A DNA stretch of 64,000 bases from Bradyrhizobium sp. 190 (GCF_023073415.1 NZ_JADPJL010000037.1:186001-250000), one strand, 5' to 3'; positions 16,971 to 26,111 are shown, counted from the stretch's first letter. Translations and numbers: made by a program. The notes: generated from the sequence alone by a model not told the origin.

Positions 16971-17990
16971 GTGAATGATCTCCTGTCGCCCCGAAGCGAA
17001 CCGGGGACCGAGAGATTGGCGCTGTGCGCCTTGATCTCGATCGGCTGCATGTTCTCCGTCCCGGCGTTCGCGCAGGCCGATCTCGCCGGCGCAACAACCA
17101 AACTCACGCTGCAGGTCGCGACCGCCATCCTCGGCGAAAAATGCCGCCGCGTCGAGGCGCCGAACCCCGCATCATTCGCTTCGGTATCACTACACCGGAC
17201 CTTCCACGATGATTTCGATGCCCATCCCCTGTTGAACGAAAGATGGGCACCGCATTACGCCGGCGGCGCCTCCTGGCCGGAAGCGCGCTATTGGGGCGGC
17301 GACGGTTCCGACTTCAGGCGCAAGACCAGTTATAACGGCGAACAGCAGATTTATGTCGACCCGCGCTATGGCGGGCGGGAAACAACGCCGCTCGGCCTCG
17401 ATCCGTTCAAGGTCAAAGACGGCATTCTCTCGATCGTCGCCAGCCGCACCCCGCCGTCGCTAAGGACCGTGCTGTTCGACAATGAATATATCTCGGGCAT
17501 CCTGACGACGCAGAGCCGATTTGCCCAGAAATACGGCTACTTCGAAATGCGCGCCAAGATACCAGTCGGCGTCGGCGTGTGGCCGGCGTTCTGGATGCTC
17601 GCCGATGACGGCGGCTGGCCGCCGGAAGTCGACATCATGGAGGGCCGCGGGCAACAGCCGGGCGACATCGTGATGACGACGCATTGGCGGATACCGGAGA
17701 CGCAGCGCGTGGAACGCTGCGGGTTCGACTTCCGGGTGCCGGACGCCCCGACCGCCTTCCACGACTACGGCGTGCTGTGGCAGCCGGATCGCATCACCTA
17801 TTTCATCGACCGCCAGCCGGTCTCCGAGATAAAGGTCCCCGTCGGCTTCGGCGTGCCCATGTATATGATCGTCAACCTCGCCATGGGCTCGAAGACTTTC
17901 GAGGGCGTGGGATTCGTCGATGGTCAATCTCCCAATATTGTCGCATTCGAGATCGACAGGATATCCGCCTACCAGATCGACGAACGCTGA
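16971..17990 (+). CDS. Secreted glycoside hydrolase family 16 (beta-glucanase-like)
   Basis: A protein of 339 residues from the GTG at 16971, which has a GAGGG site 8 nt upstream; an earlier GTG at 16920 lacks one. A signal peptide (LALCALISIGCMF, cleavage near AFAQA) predicts export. The GH16 catalytic block is PEVDIMEGRG, with nucleophile and acid/base Glu flanking Asp, and the preceding WPAFWMLADDGGW shapes the cleft. The family cleaves beta-1,3, beta-1,3-1,4 or galactan chains; the extra residue between D and the second E is typical of laminarinase-type members. A GH1 gene follows 12 nt downstream. Confidence 0.9.
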   Translation: MNDLLSPRSEPGTERLALCALISIGCMFSVPAFAQADLAGATTKLTLQVATAILGEKCRRVEAPNPASFASVSLHRTFHDDFDAHPLLNERWAPHYAGGASWPEARYWGGDGSDFRRKTSYNGEQQIYVDPRYGGRETTPLGLDPFKVKDGILSIVASRTPPSLRTVLFDNEYISGILTTQSRFAQKYGYFEMRAKIPVGVGVWPAFWMLADDGGWPPEVDIMEGRGQQPGDIVMTTHWRIPETQRVERCGFDFRVPDAPTAFHDYGVLWQPDRITYFIDRQPVSEIKVPVGFGVPMYMIVNLAMGSKTFEGVGFVDGQSPNIVAFEIDRISAYQIDER

Positions 17991-18002
17991 CCGGAGATGA
18001 CG

Positions 18003-19466
18003 ATGTTCGGAAAATTCTCGCGCCGGAATTTTGCAAAGCTTGCGGGCTTGTCCGCGTTCGGCATCGCGGCTGCGCCGGCCGACGCCGCCGCGCAAGCGGC
18101 AGCCGAGCGGCCCGCGCCTGCGAGTTTTCCGAAAGATTTCGTGTGGGGCACCGCCACCTCGGCCTACCAGATAGAGGGCGCGGTGAACGAAGACGGCCGC
18201 GGCCGCTCGATCTGGGACACTTTTGCGCACACGCCCGGCAAGATCGAGGACAAGACCACCGGCGATTTCGCCAACGATCACTACCACCGCTACAAGGAAG
18301 ACATCGGACTGATCCGCGAGCTCGGCGCAAAAGCCTACCGGTTTTCGATCGCGTGGCCGCGGGTGTTTCCGGAAGGAACGGGTAAGCCGAACCCCAAGGG
18401 CCTCGACTTCTACGACCGCCTCATCGACGAACTGCTCAGGCACGGCATCGAGCCATATGCGACTCTCTATCACTGGGATCTGCCGCAGGCGCTCGAGGAT
18501 AAAGTTGGCGGCTGGCGATCCAGCGAAACGTCCAAAGCATTCGGGGATTATGCCGGCCACGTGGCGGCGCGTATCACTGATCGCGTCAGGTCGATCTTCA
18601 CGATCAATGAAGCCGGAAGGTTCGTGAATTTCGGCTATGGCTGGGGCATCGATGCCCCCGGCCTCAAACTGCCGGACGCCGACGTCAACCAGGTCCGCCA
18701 CCATGTGGCGCTGGCGCACGGCCTCGCCGTGCAGGCGATCCGCGCGCATGGACGCGCGGGCACCAGGGTGGGTCCGGCCGAAAACATCGCGGCCTGCGTG
18801 CCGGCATTCGACACGCCTGACAATGTGCGCGCGGCCGAGATAGCGACGCGCGAACTCAACTCCGGCTTCCTCGGCGTCATCCTGGAAGGCAAATACACTG
18901 ACGGATTTCTGCAGTTCGCCGGCGAGGCCGCGCCGAAATTCACAGATCAGGAGCTGAAGATCATTTCCTCGCCCAATGATTTCGTCGGTCTCAACCTCTA
19001 CGCGCCGCAATTCTACATCGCCGCGTCCGACAAGGCGCCGGGCTGGCGCGTGTTGCCTTTTCCGGCCTCATTCCCGCACATGAATTCCGATTGGCTGAGG
19101 GTCGGCCCCGAGACGATCTACTGGGCGCCGCGTCTGGCGGCAAAGGTCTGGAACATCGAGACGATCTATATCAGCGAGAACGGCACCTCGTCGGAAGACA
19201 AACTCCGTGACGATGGCCAGGTCTACGACCTCGATCGCATCATGTACCTGCGCAACTATCTCAGGCAATTGCAGCGCGCGACGTCAGAGGGGGTGCCGGT
19301 CCGTGGCTATTTCCTCTGGAGCCTGATGGACAATTTCGAATGGATCTACGGCTTCGAAAAGCGCTTCGGGATCTACCATGTCGACTTCGCGACGCAGCGC
19401 CGGACGCCGAAACTCAGCGCAGCCTTCTATCGCGACGTGGTGGCGCGGAATGCGATCGGCGTCTGA
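18003..19466 (+). CDS. Exported glycoside hydrolase family 1 beta-glucosidase
   Basis: A 487-residue GH1 enzyme with an N-terminal twin-arginine signal (SRRNFAKLAGLSAFG), unusual because most GH1 beta-glucosidases are cytoplasmic. The acid/base Glu203 lies in FTINEAGRF (the usual NEP reads NEA) and the nucleophile Glu392 in IYISENGTSSED. Also visible are DFVWGTATSAYQIEGA and the late FLWSLMDNFEW block. GGAG at 17993-17996 favours the ATG at 18003 over the one at 17997. Together with the GH16 gene it would degrade a beta-glucan to glucose outside the cytoplasm. Confidence 0.93.
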   Translation: MFGKFSRRNFAKLAGLSAFGIAAAPADAAAQAAAERPAPASFPKDFVWGTATSAYQIEGAVNEDGRGRSIWDTFAHTPGKIEDKTTGDFANDHYHRYKEDIGLIRELGAKAYRFSIAWPRVFPEGTGKPNPKGLDFYDRLIDELLRHGIEPYATLYHWDLPQALEDKVGGWRSSETSKAFGDYAGHVAARITDRVRSIFTINEAGRFVNFGYGWGIDAPGLKLPDADVNQVRHHVALAHGLAVQAIRAHGRAGTRVGPAENIAACVPAFDTPDNVRAAEIATRELNSGFLGVILEGKYTDGFLQFAGEAAPKFTDQELKIISSPNDFVGLNLYAPQFYIAASDKAPGWRVLPFPASFPHMNSDWLRVGPETIYWAPRLAAKVWNIETIYISENGTSSEDKLRDDGQVYDLDRIMYLRNYLRQLQRATSEGVPVRGYFLWSLMDNFEWIYGFEKRFGIYHVDFATQRRTPKLSAAFYRDVVARNAIGV

Positions 19467-19472
19467 ACGCCA

Positions 19473-19706
19473 TTAATACCGTGCGGCCTGCCGCAGCGGC
19501 GCCGAGACCTCGGAGATGGAGCGCTGCTTGCCGTCGACTGCCACAGTCGTGACCGGTTCCTGCGCCAGCTTGCGCGATGATTCGTGACCGACGAATACGC
19601 CTGCCGCGGTGAGCAACAGCACGACATAAAGTGCGAACATGCCGCCGACCCATTGCCAGTAGATCCGGCGGGCGTCGGGGGTCAGGCTTTCGAGTAATCG
19701 GCGCAT
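19473..19706 (-). CDS. Small single-span membrane protein, hypothetical
   Basis: A 77-residue protein with one transmembrane segment (about residues 18-40, MFALYVVLLLTAAGVFVG) and a hydrophilic C-terminal tail. A strong GAGGAGG ribosome site precedes the ATG at 19706. I recognise no family. It converges on the GH1 gene, whose stop is 6 nt away, and is divergent from the following HTH-like gene. Confidence 0.65.
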   Translation of the reverse strand: MRRLLESLTPDARRIYWQWVGGMFALYVVLLLTAAGVFVGHESSRKLAQEPVTTVAVDGKQRSISEVSAPLRQAARY

Positions 19707-19806
19707 GGTTGCCTCCTCATCAGGAAACCTTATGCGTTGCGTATAGCCCCCAAGCCAGAAGCCGTGTGTGACGCACTTCACAGATGTCGATTTGAACGGA
19801 GAACCC

Positions 19807-20127
19807 GTGACCGGAGCTGAACTGAAGAAACTTCGCGAGCATCTCGGTGAGGCCATCGGCCAGCCGCTGTCGGTGGCCGACATGGCCAAACTCTGCGGGC
19901 TGCCGGCCTCCGACGGCGCCGATACCATCCGCCGATGGGAGGTCACCGGCCCGACCGGGCCTGTGGCGGAGCTGCTGCGCATCCTGGCGATGGCCAGCGA
20001 TCACTATCCGATCCTCGAAATGTTCAACGTGTTCGACCGCCACGACGTCCCGGTGAAGGACCGCCCCGCCCGCCGGCAGGCCTTCCGCGAACAGATGCGC
20101 AGCGACGTCCGGCGCCGCATTGGTTAA
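19807..20127 (+). CDS. Small predicted helix-turn-helix (XRE-like) protein
   Basis: About 106 residues from a GTG preceded by CGGAG at a good distance; a GTG at 19768 would add 13 residues but lacks a ribosome site. The region LKKLREHLGEAIGQPLSVADMAKLCGLP followed by DTIRRWEV resembles the HTH of XRE/Cro proteins that pick an anchoring Trp residue. The rest is charged. It may be a small DNA-binding regulator, but no target is evident. It reads toward the porin gene. Confidence 0.6.
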   Translation: MTGAELKKLREHLGEAIGQPLSVADMAKLCGLPASDGADTIRRWEVTGPTGPVAELLRILAMASDHYPILEMFNVFDRHDVPVKDRPARRQAFREQMRSDVRRRIG

Positions 20128-20244
20128 GCAAAGCTTGCCCTGGAGGCCTTGGGCGGGCCTGAAAATTAAGCCTTTCCTAACCTTTGATTAGGCCTTCATT
20201 AAGTACAAAAAACGTTTGTCTGCCAATGGGTTGGGTTAGCACCC

Positions 20245-20266
20245 GCTGTCACCTCCAGGTGACAGC
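20245..20266. promoter_or_regulatory. Perfect dyad upstream of the porin gene (candidate operator)
   Basis: GCTGTCACCT and AGGTGACAGC are exact inverse complements separated by CC, giving a 22-base dyad about 87 bases before the porin ATG. No T-run follows, so it is a poor terminator for the upstream gene and looks more like a dimeric regulator site. The protein that would bind is unknown. Confidence 0.5.
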
Positions 20267-20352
20267 ATTTTAGATAAATGCAGTCTAATTGCGTGGGCAT
20301 GGAAGGCGCCCCGCACGAGGGTGTCGCCGAACGGTTTTCGGAGACCAACACA

Positions 20353-21078
20353 ATGAAGAAGATCCTCGCAGCCCTCGTGGCCTTCGCAGCCCTCACCGCC
20401 GCCGCGCCCGCCACTGGCGCCGATCTCGGCGCGCGCCCCTACTACAAACAGCCGCCCGTCTATGAGCAGCAGATCGCTCGCTGGAACGGCTTCTATATCG
20501 GCGGCCATCTCGGCGGCGCCTTCAGCGGCAGCAACGACTTCAACGGCGCCGTTCTGAGCGATTCCAGCGCCCGCCTGCTCGGCGGCATTCAGGCCGGCCT
20601 GGATTGGCAGTTCGCGCAGAACTGGGTGCTCGGCACCGAGGGCCAGTATTCCTGGCTCGGCAAGAACAACCTCACCGCCACCTTCCCCGGCGGCTACGTC
20701 TACACCAACGATCAGCGCGGCCTCGGCTCGATCACGGCCCGCATCGGTTACACTTGGGGTCTGGGCCTGGTCTATGTCAAAGGCGGCTACGCCTATTCCG
20801 ACAACAACGAGAGAGTGACCCTGGGCGGCGCGCCGATCGCCTTCCTGCTCGATGGCAACCACAGCAACGGCTACACCGTCGGCGCCGGCGTCGAATACAT
20901 GGTCGCCCCGAACTGGTCGGTCAAAGGCGAGTACATGTATTATGACTTCGGCAGCACCCGCTTCGTGAGCCCTGCCGCACTGGCGCCGTTCGGAAGCTTC
21001 CACACTGACGACCACACGCTGAAGGCCGGCATCAATTATCGCTTCAACTTCGCGAGCCCGGTGGTGGCACGCTACTGA
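20353..21078 (+). CDS. Outer-membrane beta-barrel protein (Omp25/porin-like family)
   Basis: A 241-residue protein with a clear Sec signal (KKILAALVAFAALTAAAP, cleavage after TGA) and an eight-strand-type barrel rich in alternating aromatic and Gly residues: WNGFYIGGHLGGAFSG near the start, RIGYTWGLGLVYVKGGYAYS in the middle and HTLKAGINYRFNF at the end. This is the Omp25/31 family of rhizobial surface proteins, not a general trimeric porin. It is flanked by a candidate operator upstream and a strong terminator downstream, so it is monocistronic. Confidence 0.92.
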   Translation: MKKILAALVAFAALTAAAPATGADLGARPYYKQPPVYEQQIARWNGFYIGGHLGGAFSGSNDFNGAVLSDSSARLLGGIQAGLDWQFAQNWVLGTEGQYSWLGKNNLTATFPGGYVYTNDQRGLGSITARIGYTWGLGLVYVKGGYAYSDNNERVTLGGAPIAFLLDGNHSNGYTVGAGVEYMVAPNWSVKGEYMYYDFGSTRFVSPAALAPFGSFHTDDHTLKAGINYRFNFASPVVARY

Positions 21079-21101
21079 GCGCTTTCAACTGCGAATTGCG
21101 G

Positions 21102-21134
21102 AAGGCCGGCTTTCATGCCGGCCTTTTGTTTTTT
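21102..21134 (+). terminator. Rho-independent terminator of the porin gene
   Basis: AAGGCCGGC and GCCGGCCTT form a 9-bp perfect stem with loop TTTCAT, followed by TTGTTTTTT. It starts 24 bases after the porin stop codon. Confidence 0.88.
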
Positions 21135-21293
21135 GGCTCCGTTTTCCGGTTCGCGGAAAAAATCCGTCAAATGCAAGCAATCCGCTGTCAAAAATGCGGC
21201 GAAAAGCCTCCCGGTTTCCAAACTTGTTAACCGGGTACAGGGATACTGCCGCGCGAGGAAACATCTCAAGGTAGCGTACGGGGCAGCGGGCAA

Positions 21294-23420
21294 ATGGCGG
21301 CACGATCCAATTCACGGCTCAAGGGTTTTCGCTTCGGCGTCAGGGGCAGTCTGTTTGCCGCCTTCGCCGTCATCGCCGGCATGGCGATCATCATCTCCGC
21401 CGGCGCCGGCCTGATGCTCGGGCGGCTCGGAGGGACCATGGTCGATCTGAGCGGACGGGACATCCCCCGTCTCGCCGCCAGCCTGCAGCTATCTGCGCAG
21501 AGCGCGAGCCTCGCCAGCCAGGGGCCGGCGCTGCTGGCTGCGCGCAGCGAAGAGGCGCTCAACGATCGAACCAAAAAGATGAAGGAAACCCAGGCGGTCG
21601 CGCTGCAGAAGCTCGGCGAGATCGTCGAACTCGGTGCCGACAAGGCGGTCGTCGCGGCCCTCACCGAGAACATGAAGAACATCGATGAGGTGATCAAGAG
21701 CATCGGCTCGGCTGCGCGCGAGCGGCTCGAACTGGGCGCCCAGCACGAAAAGCTCTACGACGCGGTGCGCAAGGCGCAGCGGCGCTTCGTGGCCGCTGCC
21801 GGCCCTGCGGCAATCGACGCGCAGACCGAGCTCTACAGCATCTACGCTGCCCCCAACTTCTCGCAAGCCGAGGCCATCCGGGCACACAAGACGGCCGACC
21901 AGCTCGCCGACATCGCCGCCAGCGGCAATCTGATGGCGTTCGACATGATCGCCGCGCTGTCGACCAACAACGGCGATGTACTCGAGGCGACCGGCAGGGA
22001 CTTCCGCACCGCGCAGGCGCGTGTGAAGGCGAATCTCGAAGCGTTGCCCAAGACCACGGCGATGCGGTCCGTTCAAAACACAACCTTGAGCCTGCTGGCG
22101 CTTGCCGACGGCAAGACCGGCGTCTTCAAGGTCCGCCAGCAGGAACTGGATGCGGACGATTACGGCCAGACCATCCTGGAGGAAACCCGCAAGCTCAATG
22201 TCGGCCTCGGCATCAGCGTGCAGCAACTGGTCGACGCCGTGCAGAAGGAAACCGACGCCGCGGCCTGGCAGGCGCGTCAGGAGATTTCGTTCGGGACCAT
22301 GGTCATGCTCGCCCTCGGCGTATCGACGCTGGTCGGTTCGATCCTGTTCGTCTGGCTCTATGTCGGCCGCAACATCCTGCGGCGGATCAGCAATCTGCAG
22401 CACTCGATGCAAGTGCTGTCCAGCGGCGACCTCGAAGCGGAGGTCTATCAAAGCCACGCGCAGGACGAGATCGGCGCCATGGCGGATTCGCTGCAGGTGT
22501 TCCGCGAGAGCATGATCCAGAGCCGCGCGCTCTCCGCCGAGCAGGACAAGGACCGCATCGCCAAGAGCGAACGCGCCAGCCGCATGGAAGCGCGCATCGT
22601 CGAGTTCGAAAGCACGGTTCGCACCGCGCTCGACAGCCTGCAGTCCGCGGCGGGCTCGATGCAATCGACCGCGCAAAGCATGTCGGCGACCGCCGATCAA
22701 TCGAGCGCGCTGGTGACCGCGGTGGCGACGGCCGCCGAGCAGACTTCGGCCAACGTGCAGACGGTGTCGTCGGGTACCGAGGAATTGTCCTCCTCGATCG
22801 AGGAAATCGGCCGTCAGGTCATCACCTCGGCGGAGATCGCCCGCAAGGCGGTCGACGACGCCGGTGAGACCGATGCCACCATGCAGGGGCTTGCGGATAA
22901 CGCCGCGCGGATCAGCGTGGTGGTCGACCTGATCCAGACCATCGCCTCGCAGACCAACCTGCTGGCGCTGAACGCCACCATCGAGGCGGCACGCGCCGGC
23001 GACGCCGGCCGCGGCTTCGCCGTAGTCGCCTCCGAGGTGAAGAGCCTCGCCAACCAGACCGCAAAGGCCACCGACGAGATCCGCCAGCAGATCGTCAGCA
23101 TGCAGACGGTGACGACGACGGCGGTCTCCGCGATCAGGGACATCAGCAACACGATCAGCGAGATCAACGAGGTGACCACCGCGATCGCGGCCGCGGTCGA
23201 GGAACAGGGTGCGGCGACGCGCGAGATCGCGCGCAACATCCAGCACGCCGCCGGCGGCACCAGCGAGGTTTCGACCAACATCGTCGGCGTCTCCAGCGCC
23301 TCGGCACAGGCCGGAACCGCCGCCGGCCAGGTGCTGACCGCCTCCGGCGCGCTGCGCCGCGAGGCCGACGTGCTGCGCGAAGAGATCGACGCGTTCCTGT
23401 CGAACATCCGAGCGGCGTAG
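21294..23420 (+). CDS. Methyl-accepting chemotaxis protein
   Basis: A 708-residue chemoreceptor. The first membrane span is at about 18-45, then a long, mostly helical periplasmic sensor region to about 335, a second span (MVMLALGVSTLVGSILFVWLY), a HAMP domain (about 360-415) and a cytoplasmic signalling domain. The hairpin tip, which contacts CheA and CheW, contains IASQTNLLALNATIEAARAG and GFAVVASEVKSLANQT. A helical-bundle ligand domain is likely given the lack of PAS/CACHE motifs, and the ligand is unknown. No che genes are adjacent. Confidence 0.93.
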   Translation: MAARSNSRLKGFRFGVRGSLFAAFAVIAGMAIIISAGAGLMLGRLGGTMVDLSGRDIPRLAASLQLSAQSASLASQGPALLAARSEEALNDRTKKMKETQAVALQKLGEIVELGADKAVVAALTENMKNIDEVIKSIGSAARERLELGAQHEKLYDAVRKAQRRFVAAAGPAAIDAQTELYSIYAAPNFSQAEAIRAHKTADQLADIAASGNLMAFDMIAALSTNNGDVLEATGRDFRTAQARVKANLEALPKTTAMRSVQNTTLSLLALADGKTGVFKVRQQELDADDYGQTILEETRKLNVGLGISVQQLVDAVQKETDAAAWQARQEISFGTMVMLALGVSTLVGSILFVWLYVGRNILRRISNLQHSMQVLSSGDLEAEVYQSHAQDEIGAMADSLQVFRESMIQSRALSAEQDKDRIAKSERASRMEARIVEFESTVRTALDSLQSAAGSMQSTAQSMSATADQSSALVTAVATAAEQTSANVQTVSSGTEELSSSIEEIGRQVITSAEIARKAVDDAGETDATMQGLADNAARISVVVDLIQTIASQTNLLALNATIEAARAGDAGRGFAVVASEVKSLANQTAKATDEIRQQIVSMQTVTTTAVSAIRDISNTISEINEVTTAIAAAVEEQGAATREIARNIQHAAGGTSEVSTNIVGVSSASAQAGTAAGQVLTASGALRREADVLREEIDAFLSNIRAA

Positions 23421-23432
23421 TCGTAGAATTCC

Positions 23433-23520
23433 GTAGCCCGGATGGAGCGCAGCGCAATCCGGGAACGTCCCGCCGGTTGATGGAGTTTTCCCGGATTGCG
23501 CTGCGCTCCATCCGGGCTAC
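23433..23520. repeat. REP-like inverted pair, family 1 (GTAGCCCGGATGGAGCGCAGCG type)
   Basis: Two head-to-head copies of a roughly 31-base unit begin GTAGCCCGGATGGAGCGCAG and are separated by about 25 bases. The GGAGCGCAGCG core is identical to that in the ends of the transposase element at 29830-30470. It sits in the gap between the chemoreceptor and MBL-hydrolase genes and may act as a 3'-end hairpin. Confidence 0.8.
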
Positions 23521-23616
23521 CCAATACCGCACGGACCGGCAACCCATGCCGTGAGCCGATCCCCTACCCGCTTTTTTCGGCTAGCGCGGCGCCGCCTCTA
23601 CCGCTAAGCCGGTAGT

Positions 23617-24678
23617 ATGCATTCGAAAGCCGACATGGTGCAGTCCTCGGCCGAGGCACTGCGATACCCCTTCGAAAATCACCCCGGCCACGATCAGGTC
23701 GTCGAGGTGGTGCCCGGCGTGCTTTGGGTCCGCCTCAAGCTGCCGTTCCGGCTCAATCACGTGAACATCTATCTGCTGGCCGACGGCGACGGCTGGGCGA
23801 TGGTCGATTCCGGCTTCGGCAATGAGGAATCCATTGCGGCCTGGACTGCGCTGTTCGAGGGGCCGCTGCGGCATGTGAAGATCACGCGGCTGATCGTCAC
23901 CCATTCGCATCCCGATCACGTCGGCCTTGCCGGCTGGATCACGGAGCGTTTCGACTGCCCGCTGCAGATGTCGCAGGTCGAATACCTGCAATCGGTCTAT
24001 CACCAGAACCGCGGCACCGAGGAGCGGCGCAATGCGCAGCGGCTGTTCTTCCGCCGTCACGGCATGGACGAGAGCCTGACCGACCGATTGCTCGGCCGCG
24101 GCCAGGACTATTTGAAGCGGGTTTCGGTGCTGCCACCGTCCTATCGCCGCATCTCGCATGGCGACGAGGTCGTGATCGGCACGCGGCGTTTCAAGGTGAT
24201 TACCGGCGGCGGCCATGCGCTCGACCAGGTGATGCTGTATTGCGCGGCCGACAAGCTGTTCCTGTCCGCCGACCAGGTGCTGAGCAAGATTTCGCCCAAT
24301 GTCAGCGTCTGGGCGGTCGAGCCCGACCAGAACTCGCTCGGGGAATATCTGGCCTCACTCGCGAGCCTCACCACCACGCTGCCCTACGACGTCATGGTGC
24401 TGCCCGGCCACGGCGTGCCGTTCTATGGACTGAAGACCCGGATCAAGCAGCTCGCCGACCATCACGAGGACCGCTGCCGCCTGATCGCGGAAGCCTGCCG
24501 GGAAGTGCCGCAGACCTCGAAGGAGCTGGTGCCGGTCGTGTTCCACAAGCACGTGCTGGACGAGCACCAGATGGGCTTTGCCGCCGGCGAACTGGTCGCG
24601 CATGTCAACTACATGCTGGTCGAGGGACGCCTGACCTGCGAAGTCAACGACGGCGTGCTGCGTTTCCGGACCAACTGA
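23617..24678 (+). CDS. MBL-fold metallo-hydrolase
   Basis: A 353-residue metallo-beta-lactamase-fold protein. The metal motif H-x-H-x-D-H is THSHPDHVG (His96, His98, Asp100, His101), with later ligands likely in GGGHALDQ, SADQVLS and PGHGVPF. An extra C-terminal winged-helix-like region of about 100 residues (LVPVVFHKHVLDEHQMGFA) is typical of LACTB2/hydroxyacylglutathione-hydrolase-like members. No signal peptide is present. The substrate is unknown. It precedes hemA by about 200 bp, but the FNR-type box between them suggests that hemA has its own promoter. Confidence 0.87.
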   Translation: MHSKADMVQSSAEALRYPFENHPGHDQVVEVVPGVLWVRLKLPFRLNHVNIYLLADGDGWAMVDSGFGNEESIAAWTALFEGPLRHVKITRLIVTHSHPDHVGLAGWITERFDCPLQMSQVEYLQSVYHQNRGTEERRNAQRLFFRRHGMDESLTDRLLGRGQDYLKRVSVLPPSYRRISHGDEVVIGTRRFKVITGGGHALDQVMLYCAADKLFLSADQVLSKISPNVSVWAVEPDQNSLGEYLASLASLTTTLPYDVMVLPGHGVPFYGLKTRIKQLADHHEDRCRLIAEACREVPQTSKELVPVVFHKHVLDEHQMGFAAGELVAHVNYMLVEGRLTCEVNDGVLRFRTN

Positions 24679-24742
24679 CGCCGCAGAGGCCGATTGCGTT
24701 TCCGGAATGGAAATACCGGGACCGTAAATCTCGCCTAGCACC

Positions 24743-24756
24743 TTGATCCCGATCAA
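24743..24756. promoter_or_regulatory. FNR/FixK-type binding site upstream of hemA
   Basis: TTGATCCCGATCAA is a perfect TTGAT-N4-ATCAA dyad, the consensus of FixK/FNR-class activators, centred about 132 bases before the hemA start. In Bradyrhizobium japonicum hemA is known to be induced under low oxygen through FixK-type control, which agrees with this site. No second box was noticed nearby. Confidence 0.85.
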
Positions 24757-24881
24757 CATTTGCTCCGCCTAGGTAGCATCCCGGAGGCGCGCCGAAATGT
24801 GGGAATTCGCATAGACACCCAAGCTGGAAAGGCTCTAAAAAGGCGCGAAGCCAATCCCCGGTTCCGGTTCCAGGTTTTGTG

Positions 24882-26111
24882 ATGGATTACAGCAAATTTT
24901 TCAGTACCGCTCTCAACCGCCTGCATGACGAGCGGCGCTACCGCGTTTTCGCCGACCTCGAACGAATCGCGGGCCGCTTCCCGCACGCGGTCTGGCACTC
25001 GCCGAAGGGCCAGCGCAATGTCGTGATCTGGTGCTCCAACGACTATCTCGGCATGGGCCAGCACCCGAAAGTGGTCGGCGCCATGGTCGAGACCGCCACA
25101 AGGGTTGGCACCGGCGCCGGCGGCACCCGCAACATCGCGGGCACCCATCATCCGCTGGTCCAACTCGAACAGGAACTGGCCGACCTGCACGGCAAGGAAG
25201 CCTCGCTGCTGTTCACCTCGGGCTACGTCTCGAACCAGACCGGCATCTCGACGATCGCCAAGCTGATCCCGAACTGCCTCATTCTCTCTGACGCGCTGAA
25301 CCACAATTCGATGATCGAAGGCGTGCGTCAGGCCGGCTGCGAGCGGCAGATTTTCCGCCACAACGATATGGCGCATCTGGAACAGCTGCTGATCGCGGCA
25401 GGCCCCGACCGGCCCAAGCTGATCGCCTGCGAGAGCCTCTATTCGATGGACGGCGACGTCGCCCCGCTGGCCAGGATCTGCGATCTCGCCGAGAAATACG
25501 GCGCTATGACCTATGTCGATGAGGTCCATGCGGTCGGCATGTACGGCCCGCGCGGCGGCGGCATCGCCGAGCGCGACGGAGTCATGCACCGCATCGACGT
25601 GCTCGAAGGCACGCTCGCCAAGGCCTTTGGCTGTCTCGGCGGCTACATCGCGGGCAAGGCCGAGATCATCGACGCCGTCCGTTCCTACGCGCCGGGCTTC
25701 ATCTTCACCACCGCGCTGCCGCCGGCGATCTGCTCGGCCGCGACCGCCGCGATCCGCCACCTCAAGACCTCGAACTGGGAGCGCGAGCGTCACCAGGACC
25801 GCGCCGCCCGGGTCAAGGCGATCCTCAACGCCGCAGGCCTCCCCGTGATGTCGAGCGAAACCCATATCGTGCCGCTGTTCGTCGGCGACCCCGAGAAGTG
25901 CAAGCAGGCCTCCGACATGCTGCTGGAGGAGCACGGCATCTACATCCAGCCGATCAACTATCCGACGGTGGCCAAGGGCACCGAGCGCTTAAGGATCACG
26001 CCCTCGCCCTACCACGACGACGGCCTGATCGATCGGCTCGCGGAAGCGCTGCTGCAGGTCTGGGACCGTCTCGGCCTGCCGCTACAGCAGAAATCGCTGG
26101 CGGCCGAGTAA
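24882..26111 (+). CDS. hemA: 5-aminolevulinate synthase
   Basis: ALAS condenses glycine and succinyl-CoA into 5-aminolevulinate, the first step of haem synthesis by the C4 (Shemin) route of alphaproteobacteria. The 409-residue length is typical. The N-terminus DYSKFFSTALNRLHDERRYR matches other HemA proteins. The glycine-binding GTGAGGTRNIAGTHHPLV block, the PLP-binding VDEVHAVGMYG and the PLP lysine in LEGTLAKAFGCLGGY (about residue 247) are visible. An FNR-type box lies upstream, so expression probably rises when oxygen is low. Confidence 0.97.
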   Translation: MDYSKFFSTALNRLHDERRYRVFADLERIAGRFPHAVWHSPKGQRNVVIWCSNDYLGMGQHPKVVGAMVETATRVGTGAGGTRNIAGTHHPLVQLEQELADLHGKEASLLFTSGYVSNQTGISTIAKLIPNCLILSDALNHNSMIEGVRQAGCERQIFRHNDMAHLEQLLIAAGPDRPKLIACESLYSMDGDVAPLARICDLAEKYGAMTYVDEVHAVGMYGPRGGGIAERDGVMHRIDVLEGTLAKAFGCLGGYIAGKAEIIDAVRSYAPGFIFTTALPPAICSAATAAIRHLKTSNWERERHQDRAARVKAILNAAGLPVMSSETHIVPLFVGDPEKCKQASDMLLEEHGIYIQPINYPTVAKGTERLRITPSPYHDDGLIDRLAEALLQVWDRLGLPLQQKSLAAE

